Shown piece by piece: positions 1-54,715 of a stretch of 64,000 nucleotides of DNA (positions are counted from its first letter, which is position 1; the number at the start of each line of letters is the position of its first letter). The stretch lies in assembly GCA_009760855.2 (NCBI GenBank), contig WPIO01000153.1, positions 337,501 through 401,500 of the forward strand, in the 5' to 3' direction. The notes under the pieces are model-generated. The model saw nothing but the letters and a program-made list of their open reading frames with translations. It searched no databases and was not told the DNA's origin. The DNA is from Cristatella mucedo (taxonomy: Eukaryota > Bryozoa > Phylactolaemata > Cristatellidae). A program made the translations under genes and the position numbers.

Positions 1-414
1 GCTGATTCCCGAATTCCCAAAGGGATGTCGTAGCGATTGGAAAAAAAGTGCATCGATCGATTTCGTCTCGTTCTGAACCTGTTACCGCAATCAGGATCAG
101 GATCAATCAAGTGTTGCCCGTTCTCTGCAAGCAGTTAGCGAAAGTCTGCACGAAGGCTATGCGGCCCCTAAATAAGCCGCTCGATCAGACGACCTCCACT
201 CTGCAGCTTCGGGCCGCTCTGGCGCCGCTGTGCTAAAATTCATTACACGAATGCCCTCGCTGCGCAGACTGCGCAGCGAGGGCATCGGGCTCTCTGTCGG
301 GCTTCTGCTTGACGGTTCGTTGCGAACGCGCTTCCCGCCCCACTGCAGCTTCGTGGCAGCCTCGGCAGATCAGCCGAAGCGAGGCAGCAGCGCTCGCTCT
401 TGCCTCGCTTGCAG
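1..414 (+). other. APC intron sequence (left edge)
   Basis: No supported coding sequence. The stretch ends in a pyrimidine-rich tract and CAG at 414, the acceptor of the first visible APC exon. Short open frames here show no similarity I recognise. Confidence 0.6.
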
Positions 415-20263
<19,849 letters not shown>

Positions 20264-22485
20264 TCGAGATCTCTTTTCTATAATTCCCTTTTGCACGGTG
20301 TCGCCAAGCCGCCAACGTAAGTCGCACGCCAGCTTTTATTTGGTGCAATCGCGCGGCGCATTCGCTTGTAAATCGCTCGCTCGACAGAAACGTGGTGACG
20401 GTGACGTGGTGGCGGTGACGTGGTGGTGCTAACGTGGGAAACCGCGGCTTGTCGAAGCAGGCGGCTGGCTCTAGCTGTTCGCTTTATTAATTGCTCGTCG
20501 TGTGCATGTGTGCACTTGGTTCTCTGTAGCTTGTGCATGTACACAAGTGTCAAGTTATGATTGCTAATAAATCGTGCATGCCTGTTGAGCGTTGCCACAC
20601 CCATGGTGGTCATGGCAACGGTGGCAGGTAGCAGCAGCGTGCCCCTGCCTGCTGCACGGATTTCACCGATTTCGTTGTGTACGTCAGATTAAAGCATGCT
20701 TATGTAGCCCACGTGACCTTGCGACAACGGCAAAGCTCTGCAATAATCATGTGAAGTGCCAACCGCCAGATTGAAACGACGAAGACCTGGAAGAATGCAA
20801 ATAGCGCAATTATAAAGCGCCCAGAAAGAGATTGACTGCTGCGGTGCGGAAGCTCTATCAAATGTATTATAGCTATTAAATAGTGCAAACGGGAGACTGA
20901 AGCCTGAGCAACACTCAGAGCTCAACCTTAGGAGTCTTGTTGCCGTTAGTGGAGAAAAGCTTAGCTGATTTAAGGGGGGATTGTCAAGAAAATACCTATA
21001 CAATTATTAGTCTAACAATAAAACATTTGGTACATTTGATACATGTGGCCGTATATGTGATGTATGTCATCAAATGTTCTGGAGCTTGATTGTCCGTAAT
21101 CGTGGACATATAGAACCAATTGTATCAAACCGAAGTAAAAAATATTAAAAACTAGGGTAAACAAAAAGGCAGAGCGGAACTCACATTTCAAATTTCACTC
21201 CGATACGTGAAATATTAGTTATTCAAAATTCACATTTGAAGCAAAGCTCGGTGTAAACGAAAGAGGAAACCGCCTGCCTCATGCGCCTCATGACCGTATG
21301 CTCACGGTTCGCCATCATGCAGCACTCGATCTCGAAAAAGCTTGAGAAAATGAGCAAAAATTCGTAGAAGCCAAGCAACAGGACGAGCGGCGGGCGGGCC
21401 TGGGCTCCACGCAGCAGCACCAGAGCTCAGAGAGCTGGGTTCGCTCTACGTCTACCGAGTCGCTCTGCGTCTACCCTCATTCTTCTAGGTCACAATGTAA
21501 AAGGTACGGTCGATCACCGTGGCATCAAGGGGCCATGCAATCAAACTGTGCTTGCCGCCATAGCCGCCCTCTGCCGTTAGAAAGCCGGCACAGACGGGGC
21601 CGCCGGCTCAGCCGGTAGCCCCCGTGGGAGCGATTGCGGTCCATCGGGGCGACCACCGTCGAGGTGAGAAGGTGAGCGCTCCCTCGAGTGTGCTGGCAGC
21701 GAGCAGTGGCTGCTGCAGCAGCTGATTCCAGCAGCCCATCCTCCCCCCCCCCGAAGGGAGCAGCAGCTGTAGTGCATAGAGTGGGACGTCAGGCTGACAC
21801 GATGTCAGCTGACTTCCGTTCATGGCTGGGCGACCAGACAACTCCAAATTCAGCTAGCATTTCACATACAGGTTGCGGGTCGCGTGGGAAATGAGCGACA
21901 CCATAGCGAGCGGCCGGCCGCTACCTCAAGTAGTCGTGCATTTAAACTCATGTTTCAGCAGTCGCTTATCACAGCTGCCACACGGGTCCTGTGTGCCAGG
22001 GCGAGACGACAACGACGGACAGCTGCAGCTGCTCGTGGGTACGTGCATCCGCGGCCAGGTGCAGCCGCAGCTGCTTACAAGTAGCGGCGGCTGCTGCTAC
22101 AGTCGCGCAAGTGCCATCTTGCAACGTCTGGCAGCCCACGTTGGCAACAGGTATGGCGCGCCTGAGGCTCAATCGGGCGCCGCAAACCGGGTCTCGCCCG
22201 AAGCGAATGCAGCAGATGACCTCGACACCGGACGACTGCATGTCTCTGCTTTGCCAAGAGCCTGTCGCTGTCTTCGAAGTCGGCAGAAGGTGACCGATGG
22301 AGAGGCGGCGGCAGCGGAGCACTTCGGAGGCCGATGCACGGCTCAGACAGCAACCAAACAGGCTTCAGCGGCCACAGCGCTAGGGTGCAGAGCCCTGGCC
22401 GCTAGGGGGCAGGACGATCGGTTTGCTGTCGATACGCTGGGTTAGCCAGCTGTTGCCGCTGATCAGACGAGCACTGCTGCACACT
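20264..22485. other. APC 3' UTR and intergenic stretch between convergent genes
   Basis: APC 3' UTR up to about 20590, then mixed sequence. A degraded L2 3' tail (AAAGCGCCCAGAAAGAGATTG) lies at 20815-20875. A 190-codon frame at 21873-22445 is not recognised. No clear polyadenylation signal for the minus-strand TATDN3 gene was found here. Confidence 0.6.
20566..20571 (+). terminator. APC: Polyadenylation signal AATAAA of APC
   Basis: First canonical AATAAA on the + strand, about 300 nt after the APC stop codon, followed by a TG-rich stretch. Confidence 0.75.
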
Positions 22486-40163
<17,678 letters not shown>

Positions 40164-40809
40164 ATGTCGGGATGGGCCAATTCAGAGGCAGGCTGTTAAG
40201 GGAGGGGGGTAACCCGTGGCTATGCAATGTGAGCCCTAGCAACTTACACCGGCGAAAAACAGTACACTTCAATTATTATGACCGTTCATATGTGAGTAGG
40301 CACAGCTAGTAACTTTTAAGAAGCTGAAGATTTTAAATGCTGTAAATTTGAGTTTTTTCTGGCTTGAAAATCACATAGATCATAAATTACGCATATTTAG
40401 TAAGACATTCATAACTAAATATTACGGGGCGCGCTTTTTCCGGTAGGTGTGAGGTGGGAGGGAATGGCACCGTCAGCTCCCACGCTATATCTCTATTTTA
40501 GGATGGTTTGAAGGATTCTGAAACGTTAAGAAAGTACATGAAAGTAATCTTAAATTTGTTTGCGGTAGCTAGAGACTCCTGGACCAGCTGGTTCTTCCTG
40601 GGAGCTTCTCCTAGGCCTACAGCCCAGTGTTTAACTAGAAATAAACAATGATTAATTTAAATTAAATATTAATACATGAATAATATTCATGTTTACTTAT
40701 TTTCCGTTGCATGTCCGAATTAAAACCTTGGTTGCGCTTTGCGGGGCTTTCCGGAAGTTATTTCACCGGATGTGGCTAGTTAGGCGGCGCGGGCAAATCT
40801 CAGCTTGCT
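40164..40809. promoter_or_regulatory. Probable bidirectional promoter of TATDN3 and RNASEH2C
   Basis: 646 bp between two divergent start codons. On the RNASEH2C side, CCGGAAGT (40751-40758) and ACCGGATGT (40766-40773) are ETS-type cores 36-60 nt upstream of its ATG. This short stretch is GC-rich, whereas the middle is AT-rich. A CCAAT lies near 40178. Function is inferred. Confidence 0.6.
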
Positions 40810-46668
<5,859 letters not shown>

Positions 46669-47514
46669 CCATTGGTCTTCTCGTGTGCTGCCAGCCGCCG
46701 TGTGCCGCAACCTTTCTGCCTAGCCTCTGGGCTGACTGCCTGCTTCTAGCGATGCATCGATCGTTGTGGCTTCTTCGCAGCGACGACCTCGTGACTCCTC
46801 GCGCGCTGGGGCTTCAGCTGCTTGCAGCTTCAACGGCTGGGGCGGGGGCTTCAGCTGCTCGTGGACACGTGGCTGCGGTAGATGCGAATGCCGCCGAGCA
46901 GTTCATTGCTAGCTATGTCCGGGTCAAGAAGAAGAAGTGCAATAAGTCACGTGCACTCAGCCACGTGCATTTTGCTGCTGCTGCTGCAAGCCTTGTTTCT
47001 CTGTCGAGCTGGTTTCACTCGTGCCTTTGGTCTCCCGAGTTGGTGGGTTCAACTACGAGGACGACGCGACTCGACATCATGATTTCTCACTAGCCTAGCC
47101 ATTTACGGATGTTAAGAGTTTTATCAATCCTGCTGCTAACTGTTCGACTGCCTTTCAAGTAAGAGCTGCCCGTGCAAGTGAACTTACCATGCTCAAATTA
47201 AGTTAAAGTCTCCAAGTCTCCTTGTGCTTCACATCTCATGTGCTCATCCTTCTGGGATCGATTAAGTACAAGACTTCCTACCATCCCCCCTGCGCACGCG
47301 CACGCACACACGCACGCACACGCGCGAGTGTGAGCACACGCACATACGCACACACAACTGCAGCCTGGTTCGTGTCACTAGCCATCGGACCGTTTGATTA
47401 GTTCGCGTAAGCCATGGTGCAATCCGGGGTAGTGGGTAGGGGGCAGCAGCCTGTGCTCAAACGACCTGGGCCCTACCGTCACCGACGACGAAATTATGTC
47501 CGTTGTCCCAGATG

Positions 47515-47705
47515 ATAATACTAATAATAATAATACTCTTGATAAAGCGCCCTCAGAGGACTCAATCTCGCTCTCTATTTACATTTTCTGCAAAGGAAAC
47601 GCGATCGAATGGTGAGTGGAAATGTCATTCTTGATGAACAACATGAAAAACATGGTTAGGGGTGGCATGCACAGGGTCAGCATGCAAGTGTGGTTAGTGG
47701 CAACC
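47515..47705 (-). mobile_element. L2 LINE 3' end (minus strand)
   Basis: TAATAATAATACTCTTGATA, then AAAGCGCCCTCAGAGGACTC to GGGGTGGCATGCACAGGGTC is the complement of the L2 3' end. Confidence 0.82.
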
Positions 47706-47754
47706 GCCAATGTATTTCGAAAAAACACAATAAGTGTGCACTAAAATCATTCGC

Positions 47755-47880
47755 CGGCAGGTGTGTCCCAGTGGTTAAGGTGCTCACCCCGACCAAACCC
47801 ATGCATGTGGTAAATGTGAAGCGTCTGAATAGGGATTAAGTTCTCTTAGGAGGCTATACAAATGAATTATATTAATTTAT
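47755..47880 (+). mobile_element. tRNA-derived SINE, family A (internal deletion)
   Basis: A box GTCCCAGTGGTTAAGGTGCTC; the B-box region is deleted; tail GAAGCGTCTGAATAGGGATT and TCTCTTAGGAGGCTATACAA. Confidence 0.75.
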
Positions 47881-48039
47881 ATTTATTTCATTACTTGCCG
47901 ATCTTGCCCCTACATTAAGCTCATGGTAAAATACTCTTTCGGCTGGCAGTCTTCGGCAGACGGGCTCCTAGTGCTCTGTGTTTTATAATTACTTTTACTT
48001 TATCACTTTAAGCCATCGACGTGCTTACTTTACAGCATA

Positions 48040-48120
48040 TTTGAAGTGCCTTGAAAGAGATTTAGTTATCTTAGGGTGTCATGCAAATGACTTCATTATT
48101 ATTATTATCATCATATCATA
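48040..48120 (+). repeat. L2 3' tail remnant
   Basis: GAAGTGCCTTGAAAGAGATT, then TTAGGGTGTCATGCAAATGA and (ATT)n. Confidence 0.65.
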
Positions 48121-48377
48121 AATGCAAGACCATGGCTTTCTGCTTCTGGCCACAGTGAATCGATCCGGTCAGTGGAAAGTAGGCTATTTAAGAAAGTTAA
48201 GTCAGCAGTGGACTCCCATTTAGCGTGTTGCGTTGCTAGCTGGTGTTGATGTAGAAGCAGCTGGTAGCAGCTCTCTATCCGAACGACACGGATGCCACAC
48301 TGGCTGCTGCCGCTCTCTCTGCAGCTCACTCTCTGCATCACTCTCACTCTCTGCAGGTACACTCAGAGCTGCTGTAG

Positions 48378-48695
48378 GTGGAGGGGCAGCGAAGCCCCAC
48401 AGTCATCGCTCTTTCGCTGCGCAAGCTGCCGGCACAGAGCCGAACAGTGCGCCGCGTGTCGCTGGCAGCCTACGGCAGCAGCAGCTTGCAGCGGCAGCGG
48501 CGGCTTTCGGGCGCAATGGTCGTGCCGAAGCTTCGGCTCAGAGAAGAGAGAGCTGGTGTTCGTGGCTTGAAGCTTGAACTCACCACGTGTCTGTGCCGTT
48601 TCTTCGTCTCTGTCGACCGCTCCGCGATTTTATTTCGTACGCAGCCTCTGCTGTGCTCCCACCAGCTGTCACTGCTGGTAAATGCAAACTATTGA
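48378..48695 (+). CDS. Candidate terminal exon of an unidentified gene
   Basis: After GCTGCTGTAG the frame encodes a basic Ser/Arg/Leu-rich stretch (SLRKLPAQSRTVRRVSLAAY, then LQRQRRLSGAMVVPKLRLRE) and stops at 48695. It looks more protein-like than random frames here and precedes an AATAAA. I do not recognise it, and no upstream exon could be matched. It may be 3' UTR sequence of RNASEH2C. Confidence 0.25.
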   Translation: MEGQRSPTVIALSLRKLPAQSRTVRRVSLAAYGSSSLQRQRRLSGAMVVPKLRLREERAGVRGLKLELTTCLCRFFVSVDRSAILFRTQPLLCSHQLSLLVNANY

Positions 48696-48838
48696 GGCTT
48701 GGCCTGGCCTGGCCACTGCTGCTGATGCGTGTCACGGTGGATCTTCCTTCCTCATTCGTGTCGCGTCCTTTCATTGCCGTGTACTGCGTGCGTGTGCAGC
48801 TCTCTTGTCAAAGAGACCGGAGTTGCATTTTATAATAG

Positions 48839-48844
48839 AATAAA
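48839..48844 (+). terminator. Polyadenylation signal AATAAA (+)
   Basis: AATAAATAAA at 48839-48848. First clear + strand signal after the RNASEH2C stop (2.2 kb away), so it serves either that gene or the unassigned exon. Confidence 0.45.
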
Positions 48845-49689
48845 TAAATGAGAAAGCCTTCGCCAAAGCGAGCTTGTGAATCGCTGTTCGTTTTACTGCG
48901 TAATTCCTATATGCAGCTTGACAGCTGCCGTACTCGGATACGTTGTCGGGCTGCTTATGTGACCGGTCGCTGAAGCTAAGTGCCTCAGCGCGTGCTGGTG
49001 TCGCTAGAGATGAACAGATAACCGGTGCATCGAACTCCAGTGTTATTCTCTACAAGTTCTCCATTTCACAAATTTTGTGCAAAGGCATGCTTCCATTTCA
49101 AGATGCTGCTGGCGTGTGGGGCAAATCAAGGACTGGCAGAGAGCAGGCTGTCCAGTTGGTTACAAGTCTTTTGCATTGTTAGACGCCAGAGCGAAACTTG
49201 TCAGCGAGAGCCTGCTGCAGTAGAACTAGCATACATGCATATGACCTGCGATGATGTGATTAACGCATTAGTTAAGAGTCCATTTCGCAGGCACAAGCCT
49301 AGCCCCAGTTTTCAACTGTGGTACTTGAGAACAACCAGCTCGTATAAGTAAATAAACAAATATGTACATGTGTATAGTCCAAGTGCAACTCGCATGAGTG
49401 CACCTTTGTGCAGCTGCCACTGAGTGCCCTAGCTGAGATTTCTCGCCGATCGGACGCCGCTAGCCGCTGGCGTTGGTTGCTGGGGCTCCTCAGAACTTGG
49501 TAGACAATTTCGTGAGATCTGGTTTTTCGTATTTTTAATGTAGGAGGGAGACTTTCTGCCCTGCCAAAGCAGCCTTAAAGAGCGGTTCTATAGGCTGGGT
49601 CGGGTGGCTGTTCACTTCCAGTAGAGGGCGCTACCAGGCTTATAAGGATACTGTGGAGCGTTTCGTTCCGAATCGGATTGCTAGGATGA

Positions 49690-51850
49690 GACCAAATGGT
49701 CCCAGGAATAACTTTGATACGCTGCGATCATTTCATTAATAAATGTCAGAAACTGTGGTTTTTATTCCAAACTTTACGCTGCGACCATTACGCCGCGATC
49801 ATTTCATTAATAAATGTCAGAAACTGGTTTGTATTCCAAACTTTACAGAAGAGTGTTACGGGTTTGCCCACCAGATTTTTTGCAATTTCGCCAGAGCGTT
49901 CTCGTGCTACGGCCTCCAATGACCCGGGCCAGCCAACCTCCGTACACAATCAAGCAGTGATAGCAGCTGCTAGTTCCGAAAAATGCTTTGCGAAACTGCG
50001 GTTTTGATTCCAAATTATAGACAACAGTGTTCCACGTTTACACAGCAGACTTCATGCGATTTCGCTTGTGCAATCTTATGCAATTGCCTCCAGTGGCCCG
50101 GCCCAGATAGCAGCCATAAATAATCCAACTGCAATACAGCTGCCATTTCTTCTAAAGTTACGCTCAATTGCAGTTTTAATTGTAAATTGTACAGAAGTGT
50201 TCCAGGCTATCTACCAAATTTCACAGCATAGCGTATGGGGGCGCCATTCTCATGCTATCAGCTCCGATGAGTTCCTGGGCCTGAGTGGCAGCCATAAATA
50301 ATCCAACTGCAATAAAGCTGCCATTTCTTCTAATAAGCATTGCGAAACTGCGGTTTGGATTTGACATCATAGAAAACTGGTGTTTCGGGTGTACCAACCA
50401 AATTTTATTGGCAGCATTGCGTATGGAGGCGTTCACATGCTAAGGCCTCCAATGGCTCGGGCCTGCCTCCCCCTACATAATCGAGCCAGCCTCCTATTAC
50501 ATAATCAAAGTGCGATACAGATTGTATTTCTAGAATAGGCATCGAGCAACTGTGTTTTCGATTACTCGTAACATAAAGTCGAGTTTCGTCCTTACCCATC
50601 AAATGACGTGCAATTGGACACTTGGAGTTCTCCGAGGGCGCTATCATAAATGTATTATTATTATTAGCGTTCTAATGCAATGTCCTCCGATGGTTGGTCC
50701 GGGCGAGGTAGCCTCCCTACGTATCCCAACTACAATACAGCTAACAATTCCACAATAGGAATTGTGCCTCTGCGGTTTTCATTCCACATAAAAAATTGTG
50801 TTCCGGGATTACCAACAAAATTTCACGCAATTGAGCACGCGTGTTACAGTGCAGTGACTCGGTTCGCCCTATAGTTTTGAACTTCGATTCAGCTACTATT
50901 TCAACAACAGGCGTCGCGAAACAGATTTTGACTGCCTATTATAGTTTAAAGTGTACAGGGTTTACCTACCAAATTAGTTGAGCTGACGCGTTAGAATGCA
51001 GTGGCATCTGGTGGACCGTGCCGTTGGAGGTCGTCACGTTAGGCTGTGATAGCCCAGGAGGTAAGGGGCTCGCTCTTCACTGTTGGGGTCGGGGGTTCGA
51101 ATCCTGCCGTGAGCGATCCTTTATTGCCGACTGAAAGCGGTGGTGACAGCCATTGAGGTTCTCCTGTCGCTATACAAATGATGCTGTTAAATCAGTTAAT
51201 TAATACACACGTTCGCAATGTCAAAGGATTCACTGGGCAAACACAGCCCACTGTTTTCATTTATTTGGAATCAAAATCGCAGTTGCTCTAAGCTTATTGT
51301 GGAAATAGTAGCAGTAACTCAGTTCGAATATACAGCGAGGCTGGCTGACCAGGGCCATTGGAAACTGTAGCATGATAACGTGAATGTGCAATCGCATGAA
51401 ATTTTCTGAGTAAACATGGAATGACTTTTGATATAATCTGGTGTCAAAACCGCAGTTAAGCGACGCTTATTGAGGAAATTGCAGCTGCATCGTGGTTAAA
51501 AAATGGAGGGCGGGTGGGCCATTGGAGGCCATAGCATTAGAAAGCCCATGCGCTAAAACATGACATTTGTTTGGTAAACCCGCAACGTTGTTGTCTATAA
51601 TGTGGAATCGAAACCGCAGCTGCACGACATATTTTATGGAACAGGCAGCTCGATTATAAAGCTCGATTATGCAGGGAGGTTGGCTGGCCAGGACCATTTG
51701 AGGTCGTAGTGTATGAGGACGCTCAGGCGCAATTGCATGAAATTTCGTTAGGTTAACCTGTAACACCAATTCTGAATAATTTGGAATCAAAACCGCTATT
51801 TTCCGACGTTTATTGTTGAAATGGCCACCGTATCGCAATACATCGCAGTG
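49690..51850. repeat. Inverted array of diverged monomers of about 175 bp (foldback-like)
   Basis: A monomer containing GCGAAACTGCGGTTTTGATT, then GTTTACCTACCAAATTT, GCAATTTCGC and GCTACGGCCTCCAATGGCCC, recurs on the + strand with anchors near 49861, 50034, 50205, 50387, 50590, 50807 and 50958. From about 51230 to 51850 the same monomer appears in the opposite direction (GGAATCAAAACCGCAGTT, TTGCATGAAATTTC, TTGGTAAACCCGCAA). A family B SINE and a short L2 tail (50625-50665) interrupt it. No coding sequence. Confidence 0.85.
51035..51205 (+). mobile_element. tRNA-derived SINE, family B (best copy)
   Basis: A box GATAGCCCAGGAGGTAAGGGGCTC, B box GGGGGTTCGAATCC (about 51091-51104), body GTGAGCGATCCTTTATTGCC, tail CTGTCGCTATACAAATGATG. 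It sits at the turning point of the inverted monomer array. Confidence 0.85.
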
Positions 51851-51964
51851 TATTCGTGGGAAATTCGCCCCATAATTCTCCCTGCGCCTCGACGAATTCG
51901 TCGGGGACTGCAGATCTGATTGGCTGCTAAGTAGCGATGTTGTTTTTTTTTAGCTAATTACCGC

Positions 51965-52135
51965 AGTCCTGGTTTGGCCCAGGCGTCGCGTCGAGGTGCG
52001 GTCTTGTCTTTGGCTATCGAGGTTATTATTGCGCTCGAGCCTTACCTGTGGAGCACGTGCGAAGCACGCGGATCGAGATCAAGTTCACTTTAGGCGTGGT
52101 ATACATGAATTATATTTTATTTTTGGCAAGTCGAT
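51965..52135 (+). mobile_element. tRNA-derived SINE, family A (degenerate)
   Basis: TTTGGCCCAGGCGTCGCGTCGAGGTGCG resembles the A box; then TGCGCTCGAGCC, then GATCAAGTTCACTTTAGGCG and TGGTATACATGAATTATAT match the family A tail. Confidence 0.65.
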
Positions 52136-52626
52136 AAAGGGTGTCAGCGCTCGTCATATCGTTTCCAGGTGATCTGACGCCGTGTTACGAACGCGGAGTG
52201 TGTGGCTTCTGGGTCCGAATAGAACTAGACGTAAGACACAGCGCTCGTAGCGGTGCTTGTCTCAGCCGACTCGAGACGAATGCACACCGCCAATGCACGC
52301 TCTGCATTACGGCTAGCGACGCTGAGGGTGCCGCACCAATGCGCGCGCCTATTCTGATGGTAGGTAGCAGGAACGCGGAAGCGACGATGAGCGAAGCACA
52401 CCGTCGCTAATAAAGCAAGTCCGTATCCGCAACGTAGACGAGTCGATTTGACGTCAGCTGAGCGTCAGCAGGCGTTCAACAGCAGACGCGACGTACTCCT
52501 ACGGCTCCGTGGCCGAGAGCTCCAAACAAGCTCCCGCGCGGTCCAAGCCGGATCCGGAAGTACGACTGACCGCCAACTTTTAAAGCCGAGTTTAGACGGC
52601 GGCGAGTCTTGTGCTTCCCACCTGCT

Positions 52627-52627
52627 T

Positions 52628-52687
<60 letters not shown>
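52627..52687. repeat. (CTA)n microsatellite
   Basis: About 20 CTA units. Confidence 0.96.
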
Positions 52688-52688
<1 letters not shown>

Positions 52689-52989
52689 CTACTCGAGTCT
52701 TAGGTGTATACGTCGCCTATACCGTGGGGGCGCTGTCCAGACTTCAGGGGGAAGACTCAGCAATCGAACGCGGCTCTACTTTTTAGGCCGATAAGTACGA
52801 GCAAGTGGCTCATCGTAGACGCCGTTCAGGGCACGCCCACTGCTTTCTACTTGGAGCGGAGAGGCGAGCGTCTTGACCGGCGAAATCTTCGATGCGTTCC
52901 ACGGCGAGTCCCTTTTTTATGAGACACTCTGAGGTCGGAGTTCAAAAATCAAATTTTTTAGGCGGCGAGCTGTAAAGGCTACAGCGAAC

Positions 52990-53142
52990 ATGTTTCGTTC
53001 GTGTTCGGACGATGCCCTAGCAGAGCTGATCTACGCGCGGACGCGTGAGACAGAAACGGGCGAAGCCCCAGCCGAGCAGTCAGTAATTTGCACGAGCAAG
53101 TTTTTTGGCAGAGCAAGTTGGCACGGGAACAGAAAAAAGTGA
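52990..53142 (+). CDS. Small open frame, 50 codons, unidentified
   Basis: Starts MFRSCSDDALAELIYARTRE and ends in a basic tail with TGA at 53140. The first half has good acidic/hydrophobic balance. No relative is recognised, and it may be chance. Confidence 0.15.
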   Translation: MFRSCSDDALAELIYARTRETETGEAPAEQSVICTSKFFGRASWHGNRKK

Positions 53143-53497
53143 CAGTTAATACTGCAGCTTTGTACGCTATTTCGACCAGAAGCTTCGGAAGGATTTTTTA
53201 GCTTATGAAAATGCATTAATTGTTAGGCATACGTTAACGACTGGCGTCTAGTTTTTGGACGGAGAGTTTATCTGCGTTGAATAGTGACGGGGCGTGACGT
53301 TGCAAAATGAATTGAATCTTACCAGTTGCTAAGAAAAGCTCAGCTTAGCAAGAGTGTCGCTGAGAGAATGAAAGGAAGTCTAACCGTGCGACTGCACGGC
53401 GCTGCTGTCGGCGGATGCAAGTGAGTAACAGCGAGCCGATTGACTTACCGGAAATAGAAATTCCGGTTCAGCAGCGCTGCGACGCAAGCGCCCATCC

Positions 53498-53536
53498 TGA
53501 CCTTCTGCCTGCAGAAGAGTAGCAGGCAGAAGGTCA
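53498..53536. repeat. Perfect inverted repeat, 15-nt arms
   Basis: Arms 53498-53512 (TGACCTTCTGCCTGC) and 53522-53536 (complement), 9-nt loop. Confidence 0.93.
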
Positions 53537-54609
53537 GTCCCTCAGCTATCGATTGGCTATAAGTAGGGAATAAGCGAGCCAGTTTGAGAGACAGCAGCAG
53601 CGCTCCGGCGAGCCGCCCTTGGGAGAGATAGAAGCGACGAATCAGCCAGTCCCCATCGGGCGGCGGGCCCTTGCTAGCCGAGTGCAAAACCGGGCAGACC
53701 TGCGACATCCTGCGACAGCGAGGCCAACGATAAATAGCCATTCTCCAGCGTATGGACTGGCGGAAGTAAGGTTTGATAGTCCAGTACAAGCGTCAGGCGA
53801 AAGTCGGCGAAAATAGTTACATTCACTCATAGGATGATGGCGTGGTTTATAGGGAGACTTATTGCTAAACGGTCAAGTCCTTCCCTGCTGGATATCCGGC
53901 CGGTCCGATGACGATAAGGCTGTGCCGTCATGTTTTGGTTTGAGAGGTACTGCCGTGGCTGTCTTGAATGCGTTGTCGCTTTCGGATTTCGGGAGATATG
54001 GAACGCACTGGTCAATGTAACGAGGGCGAGTTGCGGACACGCAACACGCGTAAACCAGTCCAAGTAGGTGCTATGATTAATTTTTTGGATATATATATGA
54101 TTAGTTTTTGGATATACAGGATTAATTTTTGGATATAAATGATTAATTTTTTGGTAGCAGAGTGCAATAGTAAGCTGACTGGAAATAGACGTAGAGATTG
54201 TACAGAGAAAGGCACACTCATCAGTGGCAGAACGTGTTGCCGCCTAACCTGCTAGGTTATTTTAATTGATCACTGACGGACCAAGCCGTGGCTCGATTGA
54301 TAAAACCAAAGTCAACAAAAAGCGTTTGCTTGGGTCTTGAATTTGAATCCGAGGAAAGCTATCAGGATTAAAATCGTAATAACATGAGGGAAACGCTTCT
54401 GAGATAGAAAAAGAATTTGAGGTACGATATATTTCCTATACCGCTATCACATGAAAAAGGGATCCGGACTATCAGTTTTTTTTAACTGAAATACGCTAGC
54501 GCACTTTCAGCTTGACTGTAAATTACTTATATAGCTACAAAATAGCCCAAGGGGCTCGTGCGAATCCTAAAAAAAGACGTAGGTCGTTGTAATTAAATTA
54601 AATTAAATT

Positions 54610-54715
54610 GAAATTAATACGCCTCGAAGTGGTATAAGATACCGAGGTTGTGGGTTCGAGCCCTGCGGGGACAAAGATTGAGTTCTCTTAGGGAAGACAT
54701 CATTAAATTAAAAAT
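54610..54715 (+). mobile_element. SINE family A, 3' half
   Basis: B box GGTTGTGGGTTCGAGCCCTG followed by the tail AAAGATTGAGTTCTCTTAGG; the A-box half is degraded. Confidence 0.65.

Larger units (their letters stand above)
46669..49690 (+). other. Region downstream of RNASEH2C
   Basis: Contains CA-rich sequence (47287-47355), an L2 tail, a SINE and a candidate unassigned exon. A 137-codon frame at 46683-47093 contains a duplicated GGGGCTTCAGCTGCT and is not recognised. The 3' UTR end of RNASEH2C is not certain. Confidence 0.55.

Noticed and set aside
21873-22445. 190-codon + strand frame between APC and TATDN3
   Set aside because: No motif recognised, no clear splice or promoter context; it lies where the 3' UTR of minus-strand TATDN3 is expected.
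52448-52786. 112-codon frame with a poly-Leu tract
   Set aside because: The Leu run is the (CTA)n microsatellite; flanks are not conserved-looking.
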